Of a stretch of 64,000 nt of DNA, positions 45,146-54,902 are shown piece by piece. How positions within the stretch are numbered: position 1 is the stretch's first letter; each line of letters starts with the position of its first letter. The notes below the pieces were generated by a model, which worked only from the letters and a program-made list of their open reading frames with translations, ran no database searches and was not told the DNA's origin. This DNA comes from Chryseobacterium tagetis (lineage in GTDB: Bacteria > Bacteroidota > Bacteroidia > Flavobacteriales > Weeksellaceae), in the NCBI RefSeq assembly GCF_016735585.2, contig NZ_JAERSE020000003.1, positions 744,001 through 808,000 on the forward strand. The letters run 5' to 3'. The position numbers were made by a program, and so were the translations under genes.

Positions 45146-46534
45146 ATGTTGAAATCAGCACTTTCCCTATCGCTTTTAAAAATTGTCATCTTAACTATCT
45201 TTTTTTGTTCTGTAAGTTTATCGGCACAGAGTTTCAAGCTCCTGCGTTACGACGAAAACTATGAATATTTAAAAGATTCTTCAGATACTTTTTATAATAA
45301 AGTTAAATTTTTCCCCCTGAATGAAAAGAAAAATATATATCTGTCTTTCGGAGGAGAAGCGCGGTATGAATATGTAGATTTCAACAATGAAGATTGGGGA
45401 AGGCTGAATATCGGTCACAACAATTTTTTTCTGCAACGGTATGATGTTCATGCAGATTTGCATTTGGGTGAAAGGGTGAGGATTTTTTCACAGCTTCGAA
45501 GTGCTTTGCAGGACGGAAGAAAAAACGGCCCCCGCGGAATCGATGAAGATCAGTTGAGCATTCAGAATCTCTTTATTGATGTAGATCTTTTAAAAAATAA
45601 AAATAGAAAACTGACCTCCAGAATCGGAAGACAAGAGTTGGATTATGGCTCAGGAAGACTGATTTCCGTAAGAGAAGGTCCCAACGCGAGGCTTTCTTTT
45701 ACAGGAGCTAAATTAATGTATTCCCAGAAGAATATTTCAGTCGATGCTTTTGCAATGATGGCAGATAGTATCAATGTCGGATTTTTCGATAATAAAATGT
45801 CAAAACAGCTCAATTTGTGGGGATTATATTCCAAAATTATTTTCCCAAAAGCAGGAAATTTGGATTTATATTACATCGGGATCCGAAGAGACGAATCCCA
45901 ATTTGAAGCCGGAACAGCTAAAGAAAAACGTCATACTGTCGGTGGAAGATTCTGGAAATACGGAGGAGGATTTATTTACAATCTGGAAGCGGCCTATCAG
46001 TTCGGAACTTTCGGAGAAGAAAGGATCAGTGCATGGACAGGTTCTGTAGATATCGGATACTTATTTGAAAATGTAAAATTCAAACCAAGTATCAACCTTC
46101 GAAACGATTATATTTCCGGTGACAAAGAAAAAAATGACGGAAAACTCCAGACTTTCAATCCTCTGTATCCGAAAGGAGGTTATTTTGGCTTTAGTCCGCA
46201 GATTGGTCCTGTTAATTTAATAGATATTCATCCCTACGTCACACTGGATTTAACCTCAAAACTTAAAATGCAGATGGATGCCGTTTTTAACTGGCGATAT
46301 TCCCTTAACGATGGAGTTTACCGACCAAGCGGAGTATTGAACCGTCCCGGAAGCAGCTCAGACAAAAGATATATCGGAACAGCCTATTTAACCAATTTCA
46401 CATACAGTTTTAATAGATATATTTCTTTAGTGAGCGGAATTCAGTACTTCAGAAAAGGAGCTTTTATTGAGGATGTTATTCCGAATGCAAAAAGCGGTGT
46501 CTTCTACAACATCCGATTAGGATTTAAATTTTAA
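45146..46534 (+). CDS. outer-membrane porin, alginate-export family
   Basis: 462 residues. A signal peptide ends at SLSAQS (about 29). An 18-strand-type beta-barrel follows, with the family opening IYLSFGGEARYEYVDFNNEDWG and RVRIFSQLRSALQDG, and a C-terminal aromatic YNIRLGFKF. AlgE-like porins pass polysaccharides or small acids. No alginate genes lie nearby, so the cargo is open. Confidence 0.85.
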   Translation: MLKSALSLSLLKIVILTIFFCSVSLSAQSFKLLRYDENYEYLKDSSDTFYNKVKFFPLNEKKNIYLSFGGEARYEYVDFNNEDWGRLNIGHNNFFLQRYDVHADLHLGERVRIFSQLRSALQDGRKNGPRGIDEDQLSIQNLFIDVDLLKNKNRKLTSRIGRQELDYGSGRLISVREGPNARLSFTGAKLMYSQKNISVDAFAMMADSINVGFFDNKMSKQLNLWGLYSKIIFPKAGNLDLYYIGIRRDESQFEAGTAKEKRHTVGGRFWKYGGGFIYNLEAAYQFGTFGEERISAWTGSVDIGYLFENVKFKPSINLRNDYISGDKEKNDGKLQTFNPLYPKGGYFGFSPQIGPVNLIDIHPYVTLDLTSKLKMQMDAVFNWRYSLNDGVYRPSGVLNRPGSSSDKRYIGTAYLTNFTYSFNRYISLVSGIQYFRKGAFIEDVIPNAKSGVFYNIRLGFKF

Positions 46535-46611
46535 TTATTGAACCCCTCAAATTCTAAATTCTGTCTAACTCTAAAAATTTATTAAGCAGCTATTTGACAT
46601 GCTCTTAAACT

Positions 46612-46644
46612 AAACCTCATAGGTTTTTAAAACCTATGAGGTTT
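46612..46644. repeat. 16-bp palindromic repeat
   Basis: AAACCTCATAGGTTTT (46612-46627) and its exact reverse complement (46629-46644) flank a single T. Sequences of this kind are common between genes in flavobacteria. It could also act as a terminator for the porin gene. Confidence 0.8.
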
Positions 46645-46726
46645 GCACAGAAGCAGAGAGATTGTATCACGAATAAAATCCTTACCTCTTTACGATAAAC
46701 CAACATTAACAATAAAATCATTTATT

Positions 46727-47470
46727 ATGCAACAATCAATTTCAAAATATCTAAACTGGTCAAAAACAATATTCACGGCATTTGTTTTAGCCACTTCAGC
46801 AACCAGTTTCGTTTCCGCACAAACAACGGAAACAAAAACGGCGATTGGAACTACTACAACATGGGGGACGGTTGACGGAGTTTCCGTTGTCGGACTTGTT
46901 CAGGGACCTTCTGCGGCAATGGCAGATTTGCAGATTGCCTGCGTTTTCGAATATACTGACGGCGACATTTTCAATCCACCTGCTTTACCCAAAGAACTCA
47001 ACGGAATGGTTCATTTGGATGATGCTTTAAAAGGAGCAATCACTGATGTAAGAAAAACCGGAAAATTCAAAGGTCATGCCTTGGAAACATTATTAATAAC
47101 GCCACCAAAAGGAAGTTTATCCTCTAAGAAATTATTGTTAATCGGATTGGGAAACAGAAATTCCTTCGATGCTGAATTAATGAAAGAAGTGGGAAGCGTG
47201 GCAATGAGAGAAGCCTTAAAACTAAAAATAAAAACCGTGTCTTTTGCCAGCGATATCAAAGATGCAGGAATCGATTCTCCAACAGCTTTGGTAGCAGAAA
47301 ATGTAGTATTAGGTGCTTTTGATGCATATCGAGCTCAATCTTATTTAAACCAAAGACATTTATCCGAAAAAATAACGGTTCAGAAGCTGATTTTATTGGC
47401 AGGTCCTGCATTTTTCAATGTTGCTGGAGGTGGAATTAAAGAAGCAATCACAAAATTGAATACTAAGTAA
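46727..47470 (+). CDS. secreted lone M17-peptidase N-terminal domain
   Basis: 247 residues. The signal peptide is MQQSISKYLNWSKTIFTAFVLA...SFVSAQ, and the ATG at 46727 is chosen for it; an upstream in-frame ATG at 46643 lies in the palindrome. The body (VSVVGLVQGPSAAMADLQIACVF, GALKGAITDVRKTGKFKG-like DDALKGAITDVRKTGKFKG, KKLLLIGLGN) matches the macro-like N-terminal domain of leucyl aminopeptidase. The zinc-binding catalytic domain is absent. Its stop overlaps the amidohydrolase start. Confidence 0.75.
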   Translation: MQQSISKYLNWSKTIFTAFVLATSATSFVSAQTTETKTAIGTTTTWGTVDGVSVVGLVQGPSAAMADLQIACVFEYTDGDIFNPPALPKELNGMVHLDDALKGAITDVRKTGKFKGHALETLLITPPKGSLSSKKLLLIGLGNRNSFDAELMKEVGSVAMREALKLKIKTVSFASDIKDAGIDSPTALVAENVVLGAFDAYRAQSYLNQRHLSEKITVQKLILLAGPAFFNVAGGGIKEAITKLNTK

Positions 47471-49362
47471 TGATGAAGGCAGATCTAATCTTATACAACG
47501 GAAAAATTTACAGTTTCAATCAGGAAACACCGGATATTTCAGCAGTGGCGATTAAAGAAGGAAAAATTATCGCGGTTGGAAATGATGGTTTGGTAGATCA
47601 ATTTTCAGATGTATCCACAAAATTGATTGATTTAAAAAAGAAAAGAGTCGTTCCGGGGATCAATGATTCTCATATTCACCTGATTCGTGGGGGATTAAAT
47701 TATAATCTTGAATTACGTTGGGATGGAGTACCTTCCTTAGCAGATGCTTTGAGAATGCTGAAAGATCAGGTTGACAGAACGCCTTCTCCGCAATGGGTCC
47801 GTGTAGTTGGCGGTTGGTCAGAATTTCAATTTGCTGAAAGAAGAATGCCGACGTTGGAAGAAATTAATGCTATTGCTCCTGAAACTCCTGTTTTTATCCT
47901 GCATTTGTACGACCGGGCTTTGATGAACCGAGCGGCTCTGAAAGCAGTTGGATTTACAAAGAATACCCCTGCTCCCGCTGGTGGATATATTGAAAGAGAT
48001 GCAAACGGAGAACCGACAGGATTGATTATCGCAACACCAAACGCAATGATTTTGTATTCGACTTTAGCACAAGGTCCGAAATTGTCGTATGAACATCAGG
48101 TGAATTCTACGAGACATTTTATGAAAGAACTGAACCGCTTCGGAATTACCAGTGTTATTGATGCAGGTGGTGGTTTTCAGAATTTTCCGGATGATTATCA
48201 GGTGGTGAATGAATTAAATGAAAAAAAACAGCTTACCGTAAGAATTGCCTACAATCTTTTTACCCAAAAACCAAAACATGAATTTGAAGATTTCAGTGAA
48301 TGGATTGATACTGTAAAGCTGCATCAAGGGGATGATATGTATCGACACAACGGGGCAGGAGAGATGTTGGTATTTTCGGCGGCAGATTTTGAAGATTTTC
48401 TACAGCCAAGACCTGATTTACCTGAAAATATGGAAGCCGATCTCGAAAAAGTGGTCAGATTGTTAGTCGAAAACCGTTGGCCTTTCCGACTTCATGCAAC
48501 GTACAACGAAAGCATTACGAGGTTTTTAAATGTTTTTGAAAAAGTAAATCAGGATATTCCTTTCAACGGCTTGCCATGGATTTTTGATCATGCTGAAACC
48601 ATTGATGAAAAAAATATAGAAAGAGTAAAAATGTTGGGCGGAGGAATCGCGATTCAAAGCAGAATGGCTTATCAGGGCGAATATTTTACAGATCGTTACA
48701 GTTCTGCGGCCGCAGAAAGCACTCCTCCAATCAAAAAAATGCTGGAAATGGAAGTTCCAGTGGGTGGAGGTTCGGATGCAACGAGAGTAAGCAGTTATAA
48801 TCCTTGGGTTTCCATGTATTGGTTAACAGTTGGGAAAACGGTTGGCGGACTTCAGTTGTATCACGAAACAAGATTAGACCGCAAAACAGCGCTTGAATTA
48901 TACACGAAAGGAAGTGCGTGGTTTTCTCAGGAACAGCAGAAAAAAGGAGATATTCAAGTAGGGATGTTTGCCGATTTGGCTGTTTTAGATAAAGATTTTT
49001 TCACCGTTGAAGACGAAGAAATAAAAAATATAGAATCTGAAATGACAGTTGTTGACGGAAAAATTGTCTATGCAAAAGGAGAATTCTCATCATTTGCACC
49101 GCCATCAATTCCTGTCCTTCCCGATTGGTCCCCTACGAATTTATATAACGGTTATTATCCTGTCGGCGGACATTTTCAGAAAGAAATTGAGAAGAATACA
49201 CAATCTCAATTAAAAGCACCTTTGATTTCTCAAATTCACAGTTGTGCAGGAAGTTGCGATGTTCATGAGCACAATCATAATGCAGCGAGAATGAGCAATC
49301 TTCCTGTTAATAATTATCACTCATTTTGGGGTGCGTTGGGCTGTTCTTGTTTTGCTTTTTAA
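47470..49362 (+). CDS. amidohydrolase (YtcJ-like) with Cys/His-rich tail
   Basis: 630 residues. Metal-binding landmarks are GINDSHIHL, LHATYNESITR, IFDHAETIDE and GGGSDATRVSSYNPW, as in YtcJ-type exo-amidohydrolases. The last 45 residues are unusual: SCAGSCDVHEHNHN and GCSCF look like an added metal-binding tail. No signal peptide. The start overlaps the previous stop by 1 nt (ATG at 47470 or 47473), so translation is probably coupled. Confidence 0.88.
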   Translation: MMKADLILYNGKIYSFNQETPDISAVAIKEGKIIAVGNDGLVDQFSDVSTKLIDLKKKRVVPGINDSHIHLIRGGLNYNLELRWDGVPSLADALRMLKDQVDRTPSPQWVRVVGGWSEFQFAERRMPTLEEINAIAPETPVFILHLYDRALMNRAALKAVGFTKNTPAPAGGYIERDANGEPTGLIIATPNAMILYSTLAQGPKLSYEHQVNSTRHFMKELNRFGITSVIDAGGGFQNFPDDYQVVNELNEKKQLTVRIAYNLFTQKPKHEFEDFSEWIDTVKLHQGDDMYRHNGAGEMLVFSAADFEDFLQPRPDLPENMEADLEKVVRLLVENRWPFRLHATYNESITRFLNVFEKVNQDIPFNGLPWIFDHAETIDEKNIERVKMLGGGIAIQSRMAYQGEYFTDRYSSAAAESTPPIKKMLEMEVPVGGGSDATRVSSYNPWVSMYWLTVGKTVGGLQLYHETRLDRKTALELYTKGSAWFSQEQQKKGDIQVGMFADLAVLDKDFFTVEDEEIKNIESEMTVVDGKIVYAKGEFSSFAPPSIPVLPDWSPTNLYNGYYPVGGHFQKEIEKNTQSQLKAPLISQIHSCAGSCDVHEHNHNAARMSNLPVNNYHSFWGALGCSCFAF

Positions 49363-49373
49363 ACTTAAAAATT

Positions 49374-49799
49374 ATGGAAATTTTAAAACAAATTTTAACC
49401 TCAGATTTGGGTTCGTCATTTAACGATATTGCCTTTCTGATCTTCCGTGTGCTACTTGGAATTCAATTATTCAGAGTTCATGGATTAAAGAAATTCAGGC
49501 TGGAAAACGGACAGAAAGAAATCATTCCGAATCCGCTCGGACTACCCGATAAAATGAATGCTTTGGTAGCTTCATTTGCTGATTTGATCGTTCCTTTTTT
49601 AATCATCTTAGGGTTGGGAACAAGACTGGCGGTTTTGCCAACAATTGGTGTAACAGCCATCGGATATTTTGTAGTTCACAGAAAAGATTCTCTGGAAGTT
49701 CGCGATGTTCCGTTTATGTACACCTTATCATTATTACTCATTCTTGCTCTTGGCGCAGGAAAATATTCACTCGATTATTACTTATTAAATCATATTTAA
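49374..49799 (+). CDS. DoxX family membrane protein
   Basis: 141 residues with four membrane helices: FLIFRVLLGIQLFRVHGLKK, ALVASFADLIVPFLIILGLG, LAVLPTIGVTAIGYFVV and VPFMYTLSLLLILALGAG. This is the DoxX/DoxD-like fold, often tied to redox or thiol stress. Start at 49374 (MEILKQIL) is chosen; the frame is open to 49326 inside the previous gene. It lies 11 bp after the amidohydrolase. Confidence 0.85.
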   Translation: MEILKQILTSDLGSSFNDIAFLIFRVLLGIQLFRVHGLKKFRLENGQKEIIPNPLGLPDKMNALVASFADLIVPFLIILGLGTRLAVLPTIGVTAIGYFVVHRKDSLEVRDVPFMYTLSLLLILALGAGKYSLDYYLLNHI

Positions 49800-49800
49800 A

Positions 49801-50274
49801 ATGAACACTTCAATTGGAATTAAAAACGAAAATTTAGCAAAAGTTGCTGAAAAATTAGTAGAAACTTTAGCAGATGAATTTGTCCTATATACAAAAACAA
49901 AAAAAGCCCACTGGAACATAGAAGGGCAGGACTTTTACAACAAACATCTGTTTTTTGAAGCACAATATCAGCAGTTAGACGGAATTATTGATACTATTGC
50001 TGAAAGAATCAGAACATTAGGACATTACGCTCCTGCGACACTGAGAGAATATCTTTCATTAACGCACCTTTCAGAGCATCATTTAGAATCGAACGACAGT
50101 ATAACATATATTAAAACCCTGCTTTCTGATCATGAAAGTATCTTAATTCATCTTCGTGAAAATATAGAAAATTTTGCTGTTGAATTTCGTGATGCCGGAA
50201 CAAGTGATTTTATCACCGGATTATTGGAAATTCACGAAAAAATGGCATGGATGCTTCGTTCTCATTTAAAATAA
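49801..50274 (+). CDS. dps: Dps-family ferritin-like protein
   Basis: 157 residues. The dinuclear-site motifs are KAHWNIEGQDFYNKHLFFE and QLDGIIDTIAERIRTLG, where the conserved His, Asp and Glu lie. Dps shells oxidise and store iron and shield DNA from peroxide. It follows DoxX by 1 bp, so the two are in one transcript. Confidence 0.93.
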   Translation: MNTSIGIKNENLAKVAEKLVETLADEFVLYTKTKKAHWNIEGQDFYNKHLFFEAQYQQLDGIIDTIAERIRTLGHYAPATLREYLSLTHLSEHHLESNDSITYIKTLLSDHESILIHLRENIENFAVEFRDAGTSDFITGLLEIHEKMAWMLRSHLK

Positions 50275-50278
50275 AATA

Positions 50279-50944
50279 ATGGAAGTAAAACATAATATTG
50301 GCTATGTCACATTGCTGCTCACAATGATTGCAGGCTATTGTGATACGGTAACTTTTGTATCGGCAGATGCTATTTTTTCGGCCCATGTTACAGGAAACTT
50401 TATTGTATTTGCCTACCAGTTTGTGAAAGGATCCGATATTCATGCTTGGGTAAAGCTACTCACATTTCCGGTCTTTATTTTAGCCGTAATGGTTGGTGGA
50501 AGAATTGCAGGAAAAGCACTTAATCATTATACGATTTTGTGCTGGGAAGGTATTTTATTATTGTTAAGCGGAGTTATTGTTGCTGTTTTACATTATAATA
50601 ATGTCTTCGAAGAATGGATGATGTATGCAATAACGATGATGGCAGTTTTTGCAATGGGACTTCAGAATGCCTTTGGAAAGCTGTATGCAAAGGAAACGCA
50701 CGGACCAACTACGATGATGACAGGAAACGTCACTCAGGCTTCTTTAGATTTCGGAACACTGTTGAAAAACGGATTCCATCATCCGGAAGCTTTAGATAGT
50801 TTGAAAAAACAGTTGATTACCATTTTAGGTTTTTTGGTTGGTTGTTTTTTAGGTGCATATGCAGGAAAGGAATTCGGTTTGGTAACACTTGTCTTACCTG
50901 GTTTGGCGATGTTGATTTGCTATTTTTATCACCGTAAAATTTAG
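50279..50944 (+). CDS. DUF1275 (YoaK-like) membrane protein
   Basis: 221 residues with six or so membrane helices. The family's opening GYCDTVTFVSADAIFSAHVTGNFIVF and MGLQNAFGKLYAKETHGPTTMMTGNVTQ are both present. Function unknown. The start lies 4 bp after dps. Confidence 0.88.
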   Translation: MEVKHNIGYVTLLLTMIAGYCDTVTFVSADAIFSAHVTGNFIVFAYQFVKGSDIHAWVKLLTFPVFILAVMVGGRIAGKALNHYTILCWEGILLLLSGVIVAVLHYNNVFEEWMMYAITMMAVFAMGLQNAFGKLYAKETHGPTTMMTGNVTQASLDFGTLLKNGFHHPEALDSLKKQLITILGFLVGCFLGAYAGKEFGLVTLVLPGLAMLICYFYHRKI

Positions 50945-50989
50945 GGAGCAACATTGGTAAATAAAAGCATAATAGATTATCTTTAAACA

Positions 50990-53233
50990 ATGAAATTCAC
51001 TTTTACCTCTTGGCGTATTTTATCTTCAATAATATTGCTTTTTTCTGCTTTTTTAATAGTAAACGGTCAACCAAAAGAAGATCCAAAACAATTGGAAAAA
51101 GAAATTAGTAAAGCAGGAAATAATACGCAGAAAGTTGAATTGCTTATCAGATTAAGCGACTATTATCTTACGAAAGAAGGTGAAATAAAATCAGATATAG
51201 ATAAGGCAAATCAGTTGAGGCAGGAAGGTCAGAAACTGAGCAATTCTTTAGGATATAAATTAGGAACCGGAAAGCTGATGCTTTTGGAGGCGCAGATTAC
51301 CCGTGAAAAAGGAGATTCTAAAACCGCACAGAAAAAGACCAATGAAGCACTTTCGTATGCGATAAAAAACAACCTGTCTGTTCTTCCCGATATATACCGC
51401 GAGCTTTGTGCTTATGAAGGTTATGAAGAAGAAGATTTCAGAAAGAAAATAAAATATCTTGAATTGGCAGTACCGCTTTATAAGAAATATAAATTTTTCA
51501 AAAAAGAAGGTGATGCCTTAAAAGATTTGGGAGATTATTACAGCATTATAGGGGAGAATCAAAAATCTTTGGAGCTCCTCGAAAATGCGGTGAATATTTA
51601 TAAATCTATAGGTTTCAAGGAACTTCAAGGTGTTTATACCCTAATGTCGGGAAATTACGGAATACTACAAAATGCACAAATGTCTTTGCAATACGCACTT
51701 TTAGCGGAAAAAACAGCAGAATATGTAGATGATAAAAGTTATCAGTGGTGTACAATTTACAATCATTTGGGATTGGCTTACTATGATGTTTTAAAATATA
51801 CTCAGGCTTTTGCTAATTTCGAAAAATCGCTGGATTTGGCTGTGAAATACAAAAATATTAGTGATATTAATGTCTTAACGTATAATTTAGCCTCCTTATA
51901 TTGTCAGCAAAAGAATTATCGTGCAGCATTACGAACGTTGAAAAGAACCGAGAAAACATATCCTCCGACAGACGAATTGACCAAAGTCAGACAGCTTTTT
52001 ATGTTTACAATATGCTATTCTTTACTAAAACAACCTCATAAAGCAGAACCTTATTATCAGGAATTATTGAAAAAATATAAAGAATCTGAGGTGGGGCTGT
52101 ATTACAAACTCAACGGAATCATTATTTATCTTCAAAACTCAGGTCACGCAGAAGAAACCTATGCATATCTTGAGAAATTTAAAGAATTTGCTAAAAAATC
52201 CAACCAGCTCATTTTGTATTCACAGATTGAGCTGTTAACCTACCAGTCTGATCATGCCAATAAAAAATACGAATCGGCAATAAAACACTTGAAACAGCAT
52301 CAGATTTTTAGAGACTCACTTTTTAATATGGAGAAGCTAAAACATTCTGAGGCTCTGGAGCTTCAGTTTGAAACAGAAAAGAAAGATAAAAACATTAAAC
52401 TGCTTACCCACCAGCGAAAATTACAGGAAGCAAAAATTCAAAATGAAAAAGTAATTCGGTATGTTTTTATAGGAAGTATCTTAGTTCTGCTTCTTTTTGC
52501 TGCTTTACTGTACAATCGTTCAAGGCTGAAATCAAATGCAAATAAAAAGTTAGAATCAAAGAGAAAACAGATTGACGAACAAAACGAGCAGCTGAAAAAA
52601 TTACTTTCCGAAAAAGAATGGCTTTTAAAGGAAATTCATCATCGTGTAAAGAATAACTTGCAGATTGTTATTAGTTTACTGAATACACAATCCGCTTATT
52701 TAGACAATGAAGATGCGTTGTTAGCCATTCAGAACAGCCAGCACAGAATGCATGCGATGTCTTTGATTCATCAGAAATTATATCAGTCAGACAATCTTTC
52801 GACGATTGATATGTCGTGGTATATTTATGAATTGATTGCTTACATCAAAGAATGCTATTCATCAGAAAAGAAGATTCAGTTTACGATGGATACAGAAAAA
52901 GTTTTCCTGGATGTTGCACAAGCCGTTCCGATGGGACTTATTGTGAATGAGGCAATTAATAATACGGTGAAATATGCATTTCCGGACGATCGGAAAGGCG
53001 AAGTTAAAGTTTCGTTTAAAAGTGTTGAAAATGATTCTTATGAACTGATTATTTCAGATAACGGAATAGGTCTTCCAAAAGACTTTAATATTGACGAAAC
53101 CGAATCTTTGGGAATGAACTTAATGAGAGGACTGACCGATCAGCTGGACGGAATTTTTTCTCTTGAAAATGAAGATGGTTTAACTATAAAAATAACATTT
53201 AAGAAAAACATAGAAATGGAAACTTCAAAATAA
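50990..53233 (+). CDS. TPR-containing histidine kinase (HisKA_2 type)
   Basis: 747 residues. After a signal peptide (to about 26), residues 30-440 form tetratricopeptide repeats (such as QWCTIYNHLGLAYYDVLKY), which lie outside the membrane. One membrane helix (about 490-508) leads to a coiled coil, a HisKA_2 domain with H550/H551 in KEIHHRVKNNLQIV, and an HATPase (LIVNEAINNTVKYAFP, GIGLPKD, LGMNLMRG). The response regulator gene follows 22 bp later. Confidence 0.92.
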   Translation: MKFTFTSWRILSSIILLFSAFLIVNGQPKEDPKQLEKEISKAGNNTQKVELLIRLSDYYLTKEGEIKSDIDKANQLRQEGQKLSNSLGYKLGTGKLMLLEAQITREKGDSKTAQKKTNEALSYAIKNNLSVLPDIYRELCAYEGYEEEDFRKKIKYLELAVPLYKKYKFFKKEGDALKDLGDYYSIIGENQKSLELLENAVNIYKSIGFKELQGVYTLMSGNYGILQNAQMSLQYALLAEKTAEYVDDKSYQWCTIYNHLGLAYYDVLKYTQAFANFEKSLDLAVKYKNISDINVLTYNLASLYCQQKNYRAALRTLKRTEKTYPPTDELTKVRQLFMFTICYSLLKQPHKAEPYYQELLKKYKESEVGLYYKLNGIIIYLQNSGHAEETYAYLEKFKEFAKKSNQLILYSQIELLTYQSDHANKKYESAIKHLKQHQIFRDSLFNMEKLKHSEALELQFETEKKDKNIKLLTHQRKLQEAKIQNEKVIRYVFIGSILVLLLFAALLYNRSRLKSNANKKLESKRKQIDEQNEQLKKLLSEKEWLLKEIHHRVKNNLQIVISLLNTQSAYLDNEDALLAIQNSQHRMHAMSLIHQKLYQSDNLSTIDMSWYIYELIAYIKECYSSEKKIQFTMDTEKVFLDVAQAVPMGLIVNEAINNTVKYAFPDDRKGEVKVSFKSVENDSYELIISDNGIGLPKDFNIDETESLGMNLMRGLTDQLDGIFSLENEDGLTIKITFKKNIEMETSK

Positions 53234-53255
53234 GAAGCGGAAATTTTAAATAACA

Positions 53256-54605
53256 ATGAAAGAAAAAATTTTAATTGTAGAAGATGAGTTTATTGTCGCC
53301 AATGATCTCAAAATTATGTTAATAAAAGCCGGATATCAGGTGACGGGAATTGCTTCTTCTGTGATTCAGGCAAGAAAATCCATTGCCGAAAAAAGACCGG
53401 ATTGGGTACTTCTCGACATCATGCTGAAAGGCGATCTTACAGGAATTGATCTTGCGTGGGAATTGCGCGAGATCAATCTTCCGTTTTTATACATTTCTGC
53501 AAATACAAACCAGTCGACACTTGAGGCGGTGAAGGAAACCCAACCTTACGGATTTATGGTAAAGCCCTTCAGAGAAAGGGATCTCATCGTTATGCTCGAC
53601 ATAGCCAAATATCGTTTTGATATTGAAAAAGGATGTGAATTCATTAAAAATTCAGACAGCGAATCGATTGAAGGAATCATCGGAAAAAGTAAGGTGCTTC
53701 AGGATGTTGTTGAAAAAGTAAGAGTGGTGGCTCCAACAGATACTTCGGTTTTGGTAGTCGGAGAAAGTGGTACAGGAAAAGAAAAAATAGCCCATTCTGT
53801 TCATGAACTTTCCGAGAGGAAATCTCAGCCGATTGTGATTGTCAATTGTGCGGCATTGCCTTTATCTTTAATTGAATCCGAACTTTTCGGGCATGAAAAG
53901 GGAAGCTTTACAGGAGCGAATACACAAAGAATCGGGAAGTTTGAACAAGCAAACGGAGGAACTATATTTTTGGACGAAATTGGTGAATTACCATTAGATT
54001 CTCAGGTGAAATTATTGAGAGTTCTACAGGAAAAAGAAATCGAAAGACTAGGCGGAAATAAAACCATTAAAGTTAACGTAAGAATCGTTGCAGCAACCAA
54101 TCGTTCTCTTGAAAAAGAAGTTGCAGAAGGCAGATTCCGACTAGATTTATATTACAGATTAAATGTTTTCCCGATTGAATTACCAGCTTTGAGAGAAAGA
54201 AAAGAAGACATCGAATTGTTAGCCAATTTTTTCCTCAATAAATATGCAACAGCTTCCAGAAGAAATATAACTTCCATCAGCAAAAATGCTGTAGAACAAT
54301 TATTAAATTACAGCTGGCCGGGAAATATCCGTGAACTGGAGCATTTGATTGAAAGAAGCGTTCTTTTGGCAAAAACCAATGAAATTGAAAACGTTGAACT
54401 TCCCAAAAATACTCAGGAATCAGTTGAGAACAAAGGTGTTTTGAAATCAATGGAAGAAATGGAAAGAGAACACATTATGAATGCACTTCAGAATTGTGGC
54501 GGGAAAGTTTCAGGAATCGGAGGTGCTGCAGAATTATTGAAGATCCAACCGCAGACTTTATATTCAAAAATGAAAAAACTGGGAATTGATAAAGGATATA
54601 AGTAA
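53256..54605 (+). CDS. sigma-54-dependent response regulator (NtrC type)
   Basis: 449 residues. Receiver (about 1-120) with D54 in VLLDIMLKGDLTG. AAA+ domain (about 140-370) with Walker A GESGTGKEK, the sigma-54 contact loop [14 protein letters not shown] (GSFTGA instead of GAFTGA) and [14 protein letters not shown]. Fis-type helix-turn-helix at the C-terminus (GGAAELLKIQPQTLYSKMKKLG). It is the cognate regulator of the preceding kinase and should activate RpoN promoters, one candidate being at 43089. Confidence 0.94.
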   Translation: MKEKILIVEDEFIVANDLKIMLIKAGYQVTGIASSVIQARKSIAEKRPDWVLLDIMLKGDLTGIDLAWELREINLPFLYISANTNQSTLEAVKETQPYGFMVKPFRERDLIVMLDIAKYRFDIEKGCEFIKNSDSESIEGIIGKSKVLQDVVEKVRVVAPTDTSVLVVGESGTGKEKIAHSVHELSERKSQPIVIVNCAALPLSLIESELFGHEKGSFTGANTQRIGKFEQANGGTIFLDEIGELPLDSQVKLLRVLQEKEIERLGGNKTIKVNVRIVAATNRSLEKEVAEGRFRLDLYYRLNVFPIELPALRERKEDIELLANFFLNKYATASRRNITSISKNAVEQLLNYSWPGNIRELEHLIERSVLLAKTNEIENVELPKNTQESVENKGVLKSMEEMEREHIMNALQNCGGKVSGIGGAAELLKIQPQTLYSKMKKLGIDKGYK

Positions 54606-54617
54606 ATATACATCGAT

Positions 54618-54660
54618 TTTGTCATTCTGAATGCAGCAAATCGGAGTGAAGAATCTCTAA
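54618..54660. repeat. extragenic repeat with ATTCTGAATG core
   Basis: TTTGTCATTCTGAATGCAGC and AAGAATCTC follow the pattern of the ATTCCGTAGGAATCT family (39827-39883), though with a diverged right arm. Confidence 0.4.
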
Positions 54661-54741
54661 TATTCTCTCATAAGATTTTCCCTTCGTCAGAAATCAATGA
54701 TGCGGCGTAGCCAATGGCAAAAAACATAAACGATCCATTCA

Positions 54742-54805
54742 ATAGGAGCGGACTTTAGTCCGCTTTTCAATAAACGTAAAATATAAAGGCTTTAGCCAAA
54801 ATTTA
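54742..54805. repeat. extragenic repeat, family B copy 2
   Basis: ATAGGAGCGGACTTTAGTCC, a spacer and GGCTTTAGCCAAAATTTA match 35637-35700. GCGGACT-TT-AGTCCGC is a perfect small hairpin. With the repeat at 54618 it takes up much of the 297-bp gap 54606-54902. Confidence 0.75.
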
Positions 54806-54902
54806 TTTAAAAAAATTCAATAAAAACTAATCTTCAATTTTACCGAAGATAAAATCCTTGCGCCTTTACAATCAGCAACAAAAACAAACAAAATAATCAG
54901 TC

